Below are positions 1 to 8,024 of a stretch of DNA of 64,000 nucleotides, one piece after another; the first letter of the stretch is position 1; every line of letters starts with the position of its first letter. The translations under genes were made by a program, and so were the position numbers. The DNA is from Pseudomonadota bacterium (GTDB lineage Bacteria > Pseudomonadota > Alphaproteobacteria > Rhizobiales > Rhizobiaceae). Where the stretch lies: the NCBI GenBank assembly GCA_023457435.1, contig JAEWLS010000028.1, positions 1 through 64,000 of the forward strand. The letters run 5' to 3'. The notes under the pieces were generated by a model that was not told the origin of the DNA, made no database searches, and saw nothing but the letters and a program-made list of their open reading frames with translations.

Positions 1-2
1 GA

Positions 3-299
3 ACCGATGCGACCAGGGCAGAAAACATGCTCTGGCAGGCGCTTCGTGGCGGCAGGCTGGAGGGCATGAAGTTCCGCCGGCAGGTGCCGCTCGACGGATA
101 CGTCATCGACTTCGTCTGCTTCGACGCCAAGCTGATCGTCGAGGTCGATGGCGGCCAGCACTCGGAGTCCACGCGCGACACCGTGCGCGACTGCCATTTC
201 GCCGCGCAGGGCTTCCGAACGCTGCGCTTCTGGAACGACGAGGTCGAGCGCGACTGCGATGCCGTGTGCCGGCACATACTTGCAGTCGTCGCGCGATAG
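3..299 (+). CDS. DUF559 domain protein, 5' end outside window
   Basis: The visible part is a single DUF559 domain, a fold related to very-short-patch-repair-type (PD-(D/E)XK) endonucleases. The reading frame is open upstream of the first ATG at 27 (residues T-D-A-T-R-A-E-N precede it, matching the usual T.AE..LW start of the domain), so the true start lies before base 1. Visible landmarks are LW..LR, KFRRQ.P, G..IDF.C, the acidic LIVEVDGGQH stretch (candidate catalytic E and D) and the C-terminal R.LRFWN. The nuclease-like fold is family knowledge; the biological role of DUF559 proteins is not established. The TAG stop (297-299) lies inside a 10-base direct repeat at the edge of the adjoining repeat element. 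Confidence 0.8.
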   Translation, partial: TDATRAENMLWQALRGGRLEGMKFRRQVPLDGYVIDFVCFDAKLIVEVDGGQHSESTRDTVRDCHFAAQGFRTLRFWNDEVERDCDAVCRHILAVVAR

Positions 300-552
300 A
301 AGATTGCCCCTCACTTGCGATTTCTAACACTTAGGCTCGTGAAGAACTCGCCTAAGCTGTTGAAATCGCTTTCTCTCCCGCAAGGGGAGAGATAGGGCCC
401 TGCGCTCCGTTCATCCCGAACCTTCCACGTCGCGCTTTGCACTGAGGTTGCAAGTTCAGCGCTGAGATCGCGGCAACGGTTATCTCTCCCCTTGCGGGAG
501 AGATGAGGGACGGCGTCGCGTGGCTAAGTGATAGAAGATCCAAGTGAGGGGC
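295..552. repeat. MITE-like nested inverted-repeat element
   Basis: Outer inverted repeats of 29 bases lie at 306-334 and 524-552 and share 24 positions. Inside them, a perfect 23-base inverted pair lies at 372-394 and 481-503; each arm is itself a near-palindrome (CTCTCCC GCAA GGGGAGAG). The 10-mer GATAGAAGAT occurs at 295-304 and 530-539. There is no reading frame of note. The structure looks like a small non-autonomous palindromic element of the kind dispersed in rhizobial genomes; copy number cannot be judged from this window. Confidence 0.6.
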
Positions 553-575
553 TCGGTTATGCCGTCCCTCCCCCC

Positions 576-1889
576 TCACCCCGCGCGTTCGATGCGGATG
601 ACCTGCGGCTTGGAGGTGAGGTGTCCGTCCCGGGTGAAACCGTCGACGGCCTTGCGCACCGCCGCCTCGGTCGTCTCGTGGGTGACGAGGATGACGGTCT
701 TCTGCGTCTTGCCGTTGTTCTCGTCGGGACGCTGGACGATCGATTCGAGCGAGATGTCGTTATCGGCCATGCGCTTGGCGATCGCCGCGAACACGCCGGC
801 GCGGTCGTGGACGGTGAGGCGGATGAAGTAACCGCCGGCATGCGCCTTCATCTTGGCCTGCTTGTACGGCTTCAGATCCTTCGCCGGCCAGCCGAAGACC
901 GGCCCGTGCTGGAAGCCCGGGCGGCTCTTGGCGATGTCAGCGATATCGCCGACCACCGCCGAGGCGGTGGCGTTGCCCCCTGCCCCCGGGCCTGACAGCA
1001 GCAGCTCGCCCAGAATGTCGGTCTCGATGGCCACCGCATTGGTGACGCCGTGCACCTGCGCGATTACCGAAGCCGTCGGCACCATGGTCGGGTGTACGCG
1101 CTGCTCGATGCCGGTGTCGGTGCGCTGGGCGACGCCGAGGAGCTTGATGCGGTAGCCGAGCTCGGCGGCGGCCCGAATGTCGGCCTGGGTGATGTTGGAG
1201 ATGCCTTCGAGATAGATGTCGTCGGCCGCGATCTTCGTGCCGAAGGCGAGGCTCGTCAGGATCGACAGCTTGTGGGCCGTGTCGTTGCCCTCGATGTCGA
1301 AGGTCGGATCGGCCTCCGCGTAGCCGAGGCGCTGCGCGTCGGCGAGGCATTCCTCGAACGAGATGCCCTCGGCTTCCATGCGGGTCAGGATGTAGTTGCA
1401 GGTGCCGTTGAGGATGCCGAACACCCGCGACACCGTGTTGCCGGCAAGCGACTCGCGCATGGTCTTGATGACCGGGATGCCGCCCGCCACGGCCGCCTCG
1501 TAATTGAGCAGCACGCCGCGCTTCTCGGCCGCATCGGCAAGCGCGACGCCGTGCCTGGCGAGCAGCGCCTTGTTTGCAGTGACGACATGGCGCCCTGCCT
1601 CGAGCGCGGCCTTCACCGCCTGGCGCGCCGCGCCCTCCTCGCCGCCGATCAGCTCGACGAAGACGTCTACCTCGGCCGATTTCGCCATGGCGACCGGATC
1701 GTCGAACCACTGCACCGAAGAAAGATCGACGCCGCGATCCTTGCCGCGGCTTCGCGCCGACACCGCGCAGACGACGATCGGGCGGCCGCACTGGCGTGTG
1801 AGCTCGGTCGACTTCGCGGCGATGACGCGCGCCACCGAGGCGCCGACCGTGCCGAGACCGGCAATCGCAACACGCAACGCTTCGGCCAT
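576..1889 (-). CDS. hom: Homoserine dehydrogenase
   Basis: Catalyses NAD(P)-dependent reduction of aspartate semialdehyde to homoserine, the branch point to threonine and methionine; cytoplasmic. The 437-residue length fits the monofunctional family. The N-terminal Rossmann motif GLGTVG is at residues 11-16, the conserved TANKALL with the lysine at 107 marks the active-site region, and GGNATASAVVGD precedes the C-terminal part. Residues 350-437 form an ACT domain (HAGGYFIRLTVHDRAGVFA), which in this family mediates threonine feedback. It lies 35 bases downstream of an aminotransferase gene on the same strand, so the two are probably co-transcribed. Confidence 0.96.
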   Translation of the reverse strand: MAEALRVAIAGLGTVGASVARVIAAKSTELTRQCGRPIVVCAVSARSRGKDRGVDLSSVQWFDDPVAMAKSAEVDVFVELIGGEEGAARQAVKAALEAGRHVVTANKALLARHGVALADAAEKRGVLLNYEAAVAGGIPVIKTMRESLAGNTVSRVFGILNGTCNYILTRMEAEGISFEECLADAQRLGYAEADPTFDIEGNDTAHKLSILTSLAFGTKIAADDIYLEGISNITQADIRAAAELGYRIKLLGVAQRTDTGIEQRVHPTMVPTASVIAQVHGVTNAVAIETDILGELLLSGPGAGGNATASAVVGDIADIAKSRPGFQHGPVFGWPAKDLKPYKQAKMKAHAGGYFIRLTVHDRAGVFAAIAKRMADNDISLESIVQRPDENNGKTQKTVILVTHETTEAAVRKAVDGFTRDGHLTSKPQVIRIERAG

Positions 1890-1924
1890 GCCGGCGTCTC
1901 CCGCTTTCAGGATTTGAAGAAGGC

Positions 1925-3142
1925 TCAGCGGCGGGCGCTGAGCGGTATCACGTTGTCGAGCTGCTGCGGCGCGGTAGCGAGGAACTTCTTGATGTTGCGC
2001 GCTGCCTGCCGGATGCGGTGCTCGTTCTCGACGATGGCGAGGCGGACGTAGTCGTCGCCGTGCTCGCCGAAGCCGATGCCGGGCGAAACCGCGACGTCGG
2101 CCTTCTCGATCAGCAGCTTGGCGAACTCCAGCGAGCCGAGCGACTTGAACGGCTCCGGGATCGGTGCCCAGGCGAACATGGTCGCCGCCGGCACCGGGAT
2201 GTTCCAGCCGGCCTTGGCGAAGGTGTCGACCATCACGTCGCGGCGCTTGTGGTAGATCGAGCGCACCTCGGCGATGTCCGAGCCGTCGCCGTTGAGCGCC
2301 GCGGTCGCCGCCACCTGGATCGGCGTGAACGCGCCGTAGTCGAGATAGGACTTGACCCGGGTCAGCGCCGAAATCAGCCGCTCGTTGCCGACGGCGAAGC
2401 CCATGCGCCAGCCGGGCATGGAGAAGGTCTTCGACATCGACGTGAACTCGACGGTGACGTCCATCGCTCCGGGCACTTCAAGCATCGAGGGCGGCGGCGC
2501 GCTGTCGAAATAGATCTCCGCGTAGGCGAGGTCCGACAGGATGATGATGTCGTTCTTGCGGGCGAAGTTCACGACGTCCTTGTAGAAATCGAGCGTCGCG
2601 ACATAGGCCGTCGGGTTCGACGGGTAGTTCATGATCAGCGCCAGCGGCTTCGGGATCGAATGGCGGATCGCGCGTTCCAGCGCCGGGATGAAGTTGTTGT
2701 CAGGCTCGACCTGCATGGAGCGGATGACGCCGCCGGCCATGAGGAAGCCGAAGGCGTGGATCGGATAGGTCGGGTTCGGGCACAGGATCACGTCGCCGGG
2801 AGCGGTGATCGCCTGCGCCATGTTGGCGAAGCCCTCCTTGGAGCCGAGCGTCGCCACGACCTGCGTATCGGGGTTGAGCTTCACGCCGAAACGGCGGGCG
2901 TAGTAGTTGGCCTGGGCGCGGCGCAGGCCGGGAATGCCGCGCGATGACGAATAGCGGTGGGTGCGCGGATCGCGCACCACGTCGACGAGCTTGTCGACGA
3001 TGGCCTTCGGCGTCGGCAGGTCGGGATTGCCCATGCCGAGGTCGATGATGTCCGCGCCCTTGGCCCGCGCCCCTGCCTTGAGCCGGTTGACCTGCTCGAA
3101 AACGTAGGGAGGAAGGCGGCGGACCTTGTGGAACTCTTCCAT
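1925..3142 (-). CDS. Class I/II aminotransferase (AlaC/DapL-like)
   Basis: A 405-residue PLP-dependent fold-type I aminotransferase. The PLP-binding lysine is K238 in TSMSKTF, with NPDLPTP near residue 40, NPTYP near 123 and NYPSNPT near 172. The start chosen is ATG at 3142 (MEEFHKVRRLPPYVF), where family homology begins; the frame stays open far upstream without conserved sequence. Rhizobial homologues are annotated variously as LL-diaminopimelate aminotransferase or alanine/methionine transaminase. Its position directly upstream of hom suggests a role in aspartate-family or methionine metabolism, but the substrate cannot be read from the sequence. Confidence 0.9.
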   Translation of the reverse strand: MEEFHKVRRLPPYVFEQVNRLKAGARAKGADIIDLGMGNPDLPTPKAIVDKLVDVVRDPRTHRYSSSRGIPGLRRAQANYYARRFGVKLNPDTQVVATLGSKEGFANMAQAITAPGDVILCPNPTYPIHAFGFLMAGGVIRSMQVEPDNNFIPALERAIRHSIPKPLALIMNYPSNPTAYVATLDFYKDVVNFARKNDIIILSDLAYAEIYFDSAPPPSMLEVPGAMDVTVEFTSMSKTFSMPGWRMGFAVGNERLISALTRVKSYLDYGAFTPIQVAATAALNGDGSDIAEVRSIYHKRRDVMVDTFAKAGWNIPVPAATMFAWAPIPEPFKSLGSLEFAKLLIEKADVAVSPGIGFGEHGDDYVRLAIVENEHRIRQAARNIKKFLATAPQQLDNVIPLSARR

Positions 3143-3255
3143 GGCTTTTCCAGTGCGGGACGGCGTTCGAATGCGCGGGCGCGCTATACAACGATTTGCC
3201 GCGGGGGTCGATACAGGCTCGCTACAGGGTCGATGGGCCAGCGCGGGCGGTTCGC

Positions 3256-3591
3256 TCAGGGATTCTCGATCTCCTTGCGTACGCTCTGGCCGCGGTCCGC
3301 GGCGAGCTGCTTCAGCCGCTCGACATCGCTTGCGACCGGCTGCGCCGCCTCCGCCCGCAACGCGTTGCGACGGGCGGTGAGCGCAGCGTTGTTGGCCGCC
3401 GCGTCCTCGTTGCTCATCTGCGGCCCGGAGACCCGCGGCGGTATGTTGAGGTTCGGGAAGGTGCCGGTGCGGCGCGCGCCTTCGACCGGCGCGCCGGCCT
3501 CGATCGTCGAGCATGCCGTCAGCGCCGCGAGCGCGACCGGCACGAGAGCCTGCAAAAGCCGGAAACGCAATGCCATTTGCCGCATTGTCAC
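3256..3591 (-). CDS. Small predicted lipoprotein
   Basis: A 111-residue protein with a lipoprotein signal: a basic start (MTMRQMALRFR), a hydrophobic core and a lipobox L-T-A-C ending at C27. The rest is polar and alpha-helical in character, rich in Ala, Arg and Asn, with no domain I recognise. Met at residue 3 or 6 could equally be the start. It is divergent from phaC across 67 bases and upstream of the aminotransferase gene by 113 bases. Function unknown; probable outer-membrane-anchored periplasmic protein. Confidence 0.7.
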   Translation of the reverse strand: MTMRQMALRFRLLQALVPVALAALTACSTIEAGAPVEGARRTGTFPNLNIPPRVSGPQMSNEDAAANNAALTARRNALRAEAAQPVASDVERLKQLAADRGQSVRKEIENP

Positions 3592-3639
3592 AGTGCTGAC
3601 GAGGTTGGACCGCTAACGGCCTGCCATGCTATTGTGACA
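3586..3639. promoter_or_regulatory. Inverted repeat in lipoprotein/phaC divergent promoter
   Basis: TGTCACA at 3586-3592 and its reverse complement TGTGACA at 3633-3639 flank the short divergent promoter between the lipoprotein gene and phaC. The 40-base separation would allow looping or two half-sites. Short motifs like this can arise by chance. Confidence 0.25.
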
Positions 3640-3658
3640 GGAAAAAGCGAGGGAGGAT

Positions 3659-5482
3659 ATGGCCGAGCGCCGCGACGAGGACAATGCTCCGGAAGGAGCA
3701 GCCTCGCCAGTCGACCAGTACCTGGTCAAGGACCCGGAGCGATTCGCGCTCAACCTTGCGCGTATGGTGGAGCAGGCCGGCAAGGCCGCGGCGGCCTGGT
3801 CGCGGCCGCGCGAGACCGGCGAGCTTCGCGACACGGTGGCCGAACCGGCGACCGAGGTCATAAAGACCTTCAACAAGCTCACCGAATACTGGATGTCGGA
3901 CCCGGCGCGCGCCATCGATGCGCAGACGCGACTGTTTTCGGGCTTCATGGACGTCTGGAGCGGCGCGATCCGCCGCATGGCCAGCCCCGGCGACGAGGCG
4001 CGGCAGGAAAAGCCGGACAAGCGCTTCGCCGATCCGGAGTGGTCGAACAACGCGTTCTTCGCGTTCCTGCGCGAGGCCTATCTGGTCACCTCGAAATGGG
4101 CGGCCGACCTCGTCGAACAGACCGAGGGGCTGGACGACCACACGCGCCACAAGGCGCGCTTCTACATGCGCCAGCTGACCAGCGGGATCTCGCCGGCAAA
4201 CTTCGTGCTGACCAATCCCGAACTGTTTCGCGAGACCGTCGCCTCGAACGGCGAGAACCTGGTGCGCGGCATGAAGCTGCTCGCCGAGGACATCGAGGCC
4301 GGGCACGGCGAGCTGAAGCTGCGCCAGTCCGACCCGTCGCGCTTCAAGGTCGGCGAGAACCTCGCGACCACGCCGGGCAAGGTGATCGCGCGCAGCCTCG
4401 TCGCAGAGATCCTGCAGTACGAACCGGCGACGAAGGACGTGCTGAAACGGCCGCTGATGATCTGCCCGCCGTGGATCAACAAGTTCTACATCCTCGACCT
4501 CAACCCGCAGAAGTCGTTCATCCGCTGGGCGGTCGAACAGGGCCATACCGTCTTCGTCATCTCGTGGGTGAACCCGGACGAGCGCCACGCGCGGCTGTCG
4601 TGGGAGGACTACATCGAGGACGGCATCCGCTTCGGCCTCGACACGATCGAGAAGGCGACCGGCGAGCGCGCCGTCAACAGCGTCGGCTACTGCGTCGGCG
4701 GGACGCTGCTTGCGGCGGCGATGGCGCTGTTCGCCAAGACGGGCGAGGACCGCATCAAGAGCGCCACCCTGCTCACGACGCAGGTCGACTTCACCCACGC
4801 CGGCGACCTTCTCGTCTTCGCCGACGAGGAGCAGATCGCCACGCTCGAGCGCTCGATGCAGGACAAGGGCTACCTCGAGGGCAACCGCATGGCGACCGCC
4901 TTCAACATGCTGCGCTCGAGCGAACTGATCTGGCCCTACGTGGTCAACAATTATGTGAAGGGCAAGGCGCCGCTGCCCTTCGACCTGCTCTACTGGAACT
5001 CGGATTCGACCCGCATGCCGGCGGCGAACCACTCGTTCTACCTGCGCAACTGCTACCTCGAGAACAACCTCTCCGCCGGGAAAATGCGCCTCGGAGGACA
5101 CAATGTGCATCTCGCCGACGTGATGGTGCCGATCTACAACCTCGCCGCGCGCGAGGACCACATCGCGCCGGCGCGCTCGGTCTTCGCCGGCTGCAGATAT
5201 TTCGGCGGGCCCGTCGAATACGTCATGGCCGGCTCGGGCCATATCGCCGGCGTGGTCAACCCGCCGAGTGCAGCGAAATACCAGTTCTGGAGCGGCGGGC
5301 GGCCGGTGGGCGACTTCGACCAATGGGTCGCGAAAGCCAAGGAAACCGCCGATTCCTGGTGGCCGCACTGGCAGGCATGGATCGAGAAGCTCGACCGCGA
5401 GCGCGTGCCCGCGCGCAAGCCCGGAGAGCGCACCGAGATACTCGGCGAGGCTCCCGGCGAATACGTGAAGACGCAGGTCTGA
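3659..5482 (+). CDS. phaC: Class I poly(3-hydroxyalkanoate) synthase
   Basis: Polymerises (R)-3-hydroxyacyl-CoA into polyhydroxyalkanoate storage polyester at the granule surface. At 607 residues it has class I length. The alpha/beta hydrolase core carries the lipase-like box G-Y-C-V-G-G with nucleophile C345, the general-base aspartate D500 (AREDHIAP) and H528 (GSGHIAG); the 28-residue D-H spacing matches the family. The start is ATG 3659, preceded by a strong GAGGGAGG ribosome binding site. No phaA or phaB is adjacent, but a phasin gene lies at 49 kb in the same window. Divergent from a small lipoprotein gene. Confidence 0.97.
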   Translation: MAERRDEDNAPEGAASPVDQYLVKDPERFALNLARMVEQAGKAAAAWSRPRETGELRDTVAEPATEVIKTFNKLTEYWMSDPARAIDAQTRLFSGFMDVWSGAIRRMASPGDEARQEKPDKRFADPEWSNNAFFAFLREAYLVTSKWAADLVEQTEGLDDHTRHKARFYMRQLTSGISPANFVLTNPELFRETVASNGENLVRGMKLLAEDIEAGHGELKLRQSDPSRFKVGENLATTPGKVIARSLVAEILQYEPATKDVLKRPLMICPPWINKFYILDLNPQKSFIRWAVEQGHTVFVISWVNPDERHARLSWEDYIEDGIRFGLDTIEKATGERAVNSVGYCVGGTLLAAAMALFAKTGEDRIKSATLLTTQVDFTHAGDLLVFADEEQIATLERSMQDKGYLEGNRMATAFNMLRSSELIWPYVVNNYVKGKAPLPFDLLYWNSDSTRMPAANHSFYLRNCYLENNLSAGKMRLGGHNVHLADVMVPIYNLAAREDHIAPARSVFAGCRYFGGPVEYVMAGSGHIAGVVNPPSAAKYQFWSGGRPVGDFDQWVAKAKETADSWWPHWQAWIEKLDRERVPARKPGERTEILGEAPGEYVKTQV

Positions 5483-5560
5483 CGCGCAACGCGTTCGCCG
5501 CGACGGCGGCCCAAACTGTGTCATTCCATAGCAATTCGTGATGGCGATGCGGCGTCTGCC

Positions 5561-5580
5561 AACGTGACACGAGCCACGTT
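5561..5580. promoter_or_regulatory. Palindrome AACGTG-N8-CACGTT
   Basis: A perfect 6-8-6 inverted repeat lies in the 257-base gap between phaC and the M15 peptidase gene. It has no T-tract on either side and so is not an intrinsic terminator. It could be an operator for the downstream gene. The rest of the gap (5483-5650) shows nothing else I can name. Confidence 0.3.
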
Positions 5581-5650
5581 CCCGCCCAATTTGCGCCATA
5601 ACGGCAACAGTCAATAAATTTCGGTCTTGAGAGCGACCGGAAACTCAACG

Positions 5651-5743
5651 ATGAGTTCGCGGCGTTCGTCCGAGAGCACGAGCAAGCCGACTGGACCGGG
5701 GATCGCCTTCGGGCGGGTCCGAGGAGAAGGGGACCGGATTTGA
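5651..5743 (+). CDS. Possible 30-codon leader ORF
   Basis: An ATG at 5651 opens a 30-codon frame (MSSRRSSESTSK...GEGDRI) whose TGA stop at 5741-5743 overlaps the TTG start of the next gene as TTGA. It is Ser/Arg-rich with no recognised motif and only a weak purine stretch ahead of it. Either it is translated and coupled to the downstream peptidase gene, or it is a chance frame. Confidence 0.3.
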   Translation: MSSRRSSESTSKPTGPGIAFGRVRGEGDRI

Positions 5744-6915
5744 CGGGACTGAACGCGCGCCCAGCAGCACTAGTACGCCGTTCGGCGCTGCTCCTTCTGT
5801 CCGGCATCCTGCTGTCGTCCTGCTCCGCGACTTCCGATCCTGTCGAACGCCTTGGGCTCGGCCTCGCGCCCGCCTCTGCCGCCTCGACGCTTGCCCTCGG
5901 CTCCGGCGCTTCGGCCGACGAGCTGACCGCGACCGCTTCTCTCGAACAAGGCTCCGCCGACCAGCCATATTCGTTCGTCAGCGACGACGATCCGGTGCTG
6001 CCGGAGACGGCGAGCGCGGTGCCATCGCTGCAGAATCGTCCCGAGGCCGCCGACGCGACGGTCCAGCTCGCATCGGCAGCTGCAGCGCCGGGGGCCCTCT
6101 CGGCGGCAGCGGTGCCCGATACCCGCCGCTTCGCGCCCGGGCAGACCGCGCCCGTCGCAGCACCCACCGCAGCAGCCGCAGCACAGGCGATCGCCGCTGT
6201 CCGGCAACAAGGAGACGTGACGACGACCGGCTCGGCCTTCGCCGCCGCGCCGCGCAAGGGCAACGGTTTCCTCTCGGGCATGTTCTCCAACAATCCCCAG
6301 CCGGCGCCGCAGCCGCAGATCCGCGCGCAGAACCCAATCATGGCCTCGCTTGCACCGGCCCAGGCCAAGCCGCTGCTCAACGAGACCGCGCGCCCGGTCG
6401 TCGCCACCGGAAGACTGCCCGGCGTACGCGACAGCGCATTGTTCGAGATCAAGCGCCACAACGGATCCAACAGCGACGACGACATCGACCTGCACGAGGA
6501 CGAGGAAGAGGACATCCCTGTCCAGCTCGCCTCGGCGGCGGGCCTCGCCCGGCTCGCGCCGAACGGCCTGATCACGCAGACGGAGCGCGTCGACGTCGCC
6601 TGCCTGCGCCCGTCTCTCGTGCGGGTGCTGAAACAGATCGAAGGCCACTACAACAAGAAGGCGATGGTGACCTCGGGCTACCGCAGCCCGCCGGTCAACA
6701 AGCGCGCCCGCGGCGCCAAGAACTCGCTGCACATGTATTGCGCGGCTGCCGACATCAAGGTCGAGGGCGTCACCAAGTTCGAACTGGCGCAGTACCTGCG
6801 CTCCATGCCCGGCCGCGGCGGCGTCGGCACCTATTGCCATACGGACGCCGTGCACGTCGACGTCGGGCCGGAGCGGGACTGGAACTGGCGCTGCCGCCGC
6901 AAGAAGCGCCGCTGA
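5740..6915 (+). CDS. Peptidase M15A-type lipoprotein (DUF882/YcbK-like)
   Basis: A 391-residue envelope protein. The N-terminus carries a lipobox L-S-S-C with C28, implying lipidation. Residues 30 to about 280 are low-complexity, rich in Ala, Pro and Gln, followed by an acidic run near 247-258. The C-terminal 110 residues form a D-Ala-D-Ala carboxypeptidase-like M15A domain: SGYRSPPVN, then H-M-Y-C-A-A-A-D (His and Asp metal ligands) and V-H-V-D-V-G (second His). Likely a zinc-dependent peptidoglycan-modifying enzyme or its relative. The start is TTG 5740, with AGGAGAAGGGG (5722-5732) correctly spaced; no in-frame ATG lies close by. Confidence 0.85.
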   Translation: MTGLNARPAALVRRSALLLLSGILLSSCSATSDPVERLGLGLAPASAASTLALGSGASADELTATASLEQGSADQPYSFVSDDDPVLPETASAVPSLQNRPEAADATVQLASAAAAPGALSAAAVPDTRRFAPGQTAPVAAPTAAAAAQAIAAVRQQGDVTTTGSAFAAAPRKGNGFLSGMFSNNPQPAPQPQIRAQNPIMASLAPAQAKPLLNETARPVVATGRLPGVRDSALFEIKRHNGSNSDDDIDLHEDEEEDIPVQLASAAGLARLAPNGLITQTERVDVACLRPSLVRVLKQIEGHYNKKAMVTSGYRSPPVNKRARGAKNSLHMYCAAADIKVEGVTKFELAQYLRSMPGRGGVGTYCHTDAVHVDVGPERDWNWRCRRKKRR

Positions 6916-6952
6916 GACAGCCATTTTTCGCTGCTATGTGGCGGGCAACGGG

Positions 6953-6980
6953 TTGCCGCCCAAGGCGAAGCTGACTATAA
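6953..6980 (+). promoter_or_regulatory. Promoter for tRNA-Glu
   Basis: TTGCCG at 6953-6958 and CTATAA at 6975-6980 are separated by 16 bases and sit about 29 bases ahead of the tRNA, a good match to a sigma-70-type promoter. Confidence 0.55.
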
Positions 6981-7008
6981 GCCCCGGACTTGCAAAGCGC
7001 ATGGTCAT

Positions 7009-7083
7009 GCGCCCTTCGTCTATCGGTTAGGACGGCACCCTTTCACGGTGCAGAGAGGGGTTCGACTCCCCTAGGGCGTACCA
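7009..7083 (+). tRNA. tRNA-Glu (anticodon TTC)
   Basis: The 75-base gene folds as a complete cloverleaf. The acceptor stem is GCGCCCT paired with AGGGCGT (a G-U pair at the first position), followed by discriminator A and an encoded CCA. The anticodon loop is CTTTCAC with anticodon TTC, the T arm is GGGG-TTCGACT-CCCC, and the D arm carries the tCTAtcGGTTaGGA pattern of glutamate tRNAs. Confidence 0.95.
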
Positions 7084-7111
7084 TCCTCCATCCAAACTCC
7101 CGCCGCCTCTG

Positions 7112-7942
7112 TCAGTTCGAATCGCGCAGGTTCGCGACGATCAGCGCCGCATGGTACTGGGTCAGTTCGTAGCAGTAGGTCAGCGTCCGCTCCGACGGGC
7201 TCCAGAACGCATTCGGCTGCCCGCAGGCGATCGCGCGGAAGGTGATGCCGTCCTCCAGCTTGAACTGGTCGGCGATCGCGGTCTTGAGCAGACCCAGGAA
7301 GTCGGCCTCCTTGACCAGCTCGGCATAGGAAGCGAGGTCGCCCTCGGCCTCGTCGTAGACCATGGTTACGGTCGTCTCGCCCTCGTTTTCACGGAAGTGC
7401 GGCGCCAGCACCGTCGACCAGTTGTTCGACGTGCCCTGGTAGTCGAAGGCGCAGCGGTCGCGGCGCTCCTGCGGCATCTCGCTCGCCTCGGCGACATCGG
7501 AGAATTTCTGCGCATCCTTGCCAACCATGAGGCATACGATCGAGTAGGCGCGCTGCTCGTCGAGGCTGTGCTCGTCCCAGAAGGCGTAATCCCCGCCTGC
7601 CTCGTCGGCCTGCTGGGCCGACAGGAACCAGCCGTCCGACGCATCGACCAAGGCTTTCTCCAAGGCCTCCTCCTCCGCCTCCAGCATCACCAGCGTCGAC
7701 AGCGCGTCGACCGCGTCTTCCTCGCGCCCGAGAACCGGCAGGCCGAACTCGGAGACGAGCATGTGGCCGGCTTCGTGGAACAGCACGAACATCGCATTGC
7801 CGATGACGAACTCGATCGCCTGGTCGGTCTGGTCCTCGTCGAGGCCGCCGAAATCCGCCTCGAGCGATTGTCCGCGTGCGGAGACGGGCGCGAGCGCGAG
7901 CCCGCACAGGACGGCGAGAGCCGCCGATCTAAGAATGCGCAT
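7112..7942 (-). CDS. DUF4344 putative periplasmic metallopeptidase
   Basis: A 276-residue exported protein. Residues 1 to about 24 form a signal peptide (MRILRSAALAVLCGLALAP). A zinc-peptidase motif H56-E-A-G-H60 sits on a predicted helix and is followed by LPVLGREEDAVDAL, in which the E or D residues could supply the third ligand. This arrangement is characteristic of the DUF4344 family. Cysteines occur in IVCLM, DRCAF, IACGQ and LTYCYE, compatible with disulfides. The start is ATG 7942, chosen because it gives a clean signal peptide; the open frame continues upstream. Zinc protease activity is inferred from the motif; the substrate is unknown. Convergent with tRNA-Glu. Confidence 0.75.
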   Translation of the reverse strand: MRILRSAALAVLCGLALAPVSARGQSLEADFGGLDEDQTDQAIEFVIGNAMFVLFHEAGHMLVSEFGLPVLGREEDAVDALSTLVMLEAEEEALEKALVDASDGWFLSAQQADEAGGDYAFWDEHSLDEQRAYSIVCLMVGKDAQKFSDVAEASEMPQERRDRCAFDYQGTSNNWSTVLAPHFRENEGETTVTMVYDEAEGDLASYAELVKEADFLGLLKTAIADQFKLEDGITFRAIACGQPNAFWSPSERTLTYCYELTQYHAALIVANLRDSN

Positions 7943-8024
7943 GTGAATCTGCCCCAGCGGCCGACTATCGGGCCGGGCACCGATCATAAGACCGCGGCAG
8001 CTTCCCGCTAAGATGGCGACGCAA

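Noticed and set aside
3629..5614. 661-codon open frame antisense to phaC
   Set aside because: Its sequence is an Arg/Asp/His-rich shadow produced by GC-rich third positions; phaC on the other strand has full catalytic motifs and a ribosome binding site.
6940..6961. Possible terminator after the M15 peptidase gene (GGCGGGCAAC...GTTGCCGCCC)
   Set aside because: The arms pair only imperfectly and no T-tract follows; it also overlaps the tRNA promoter.
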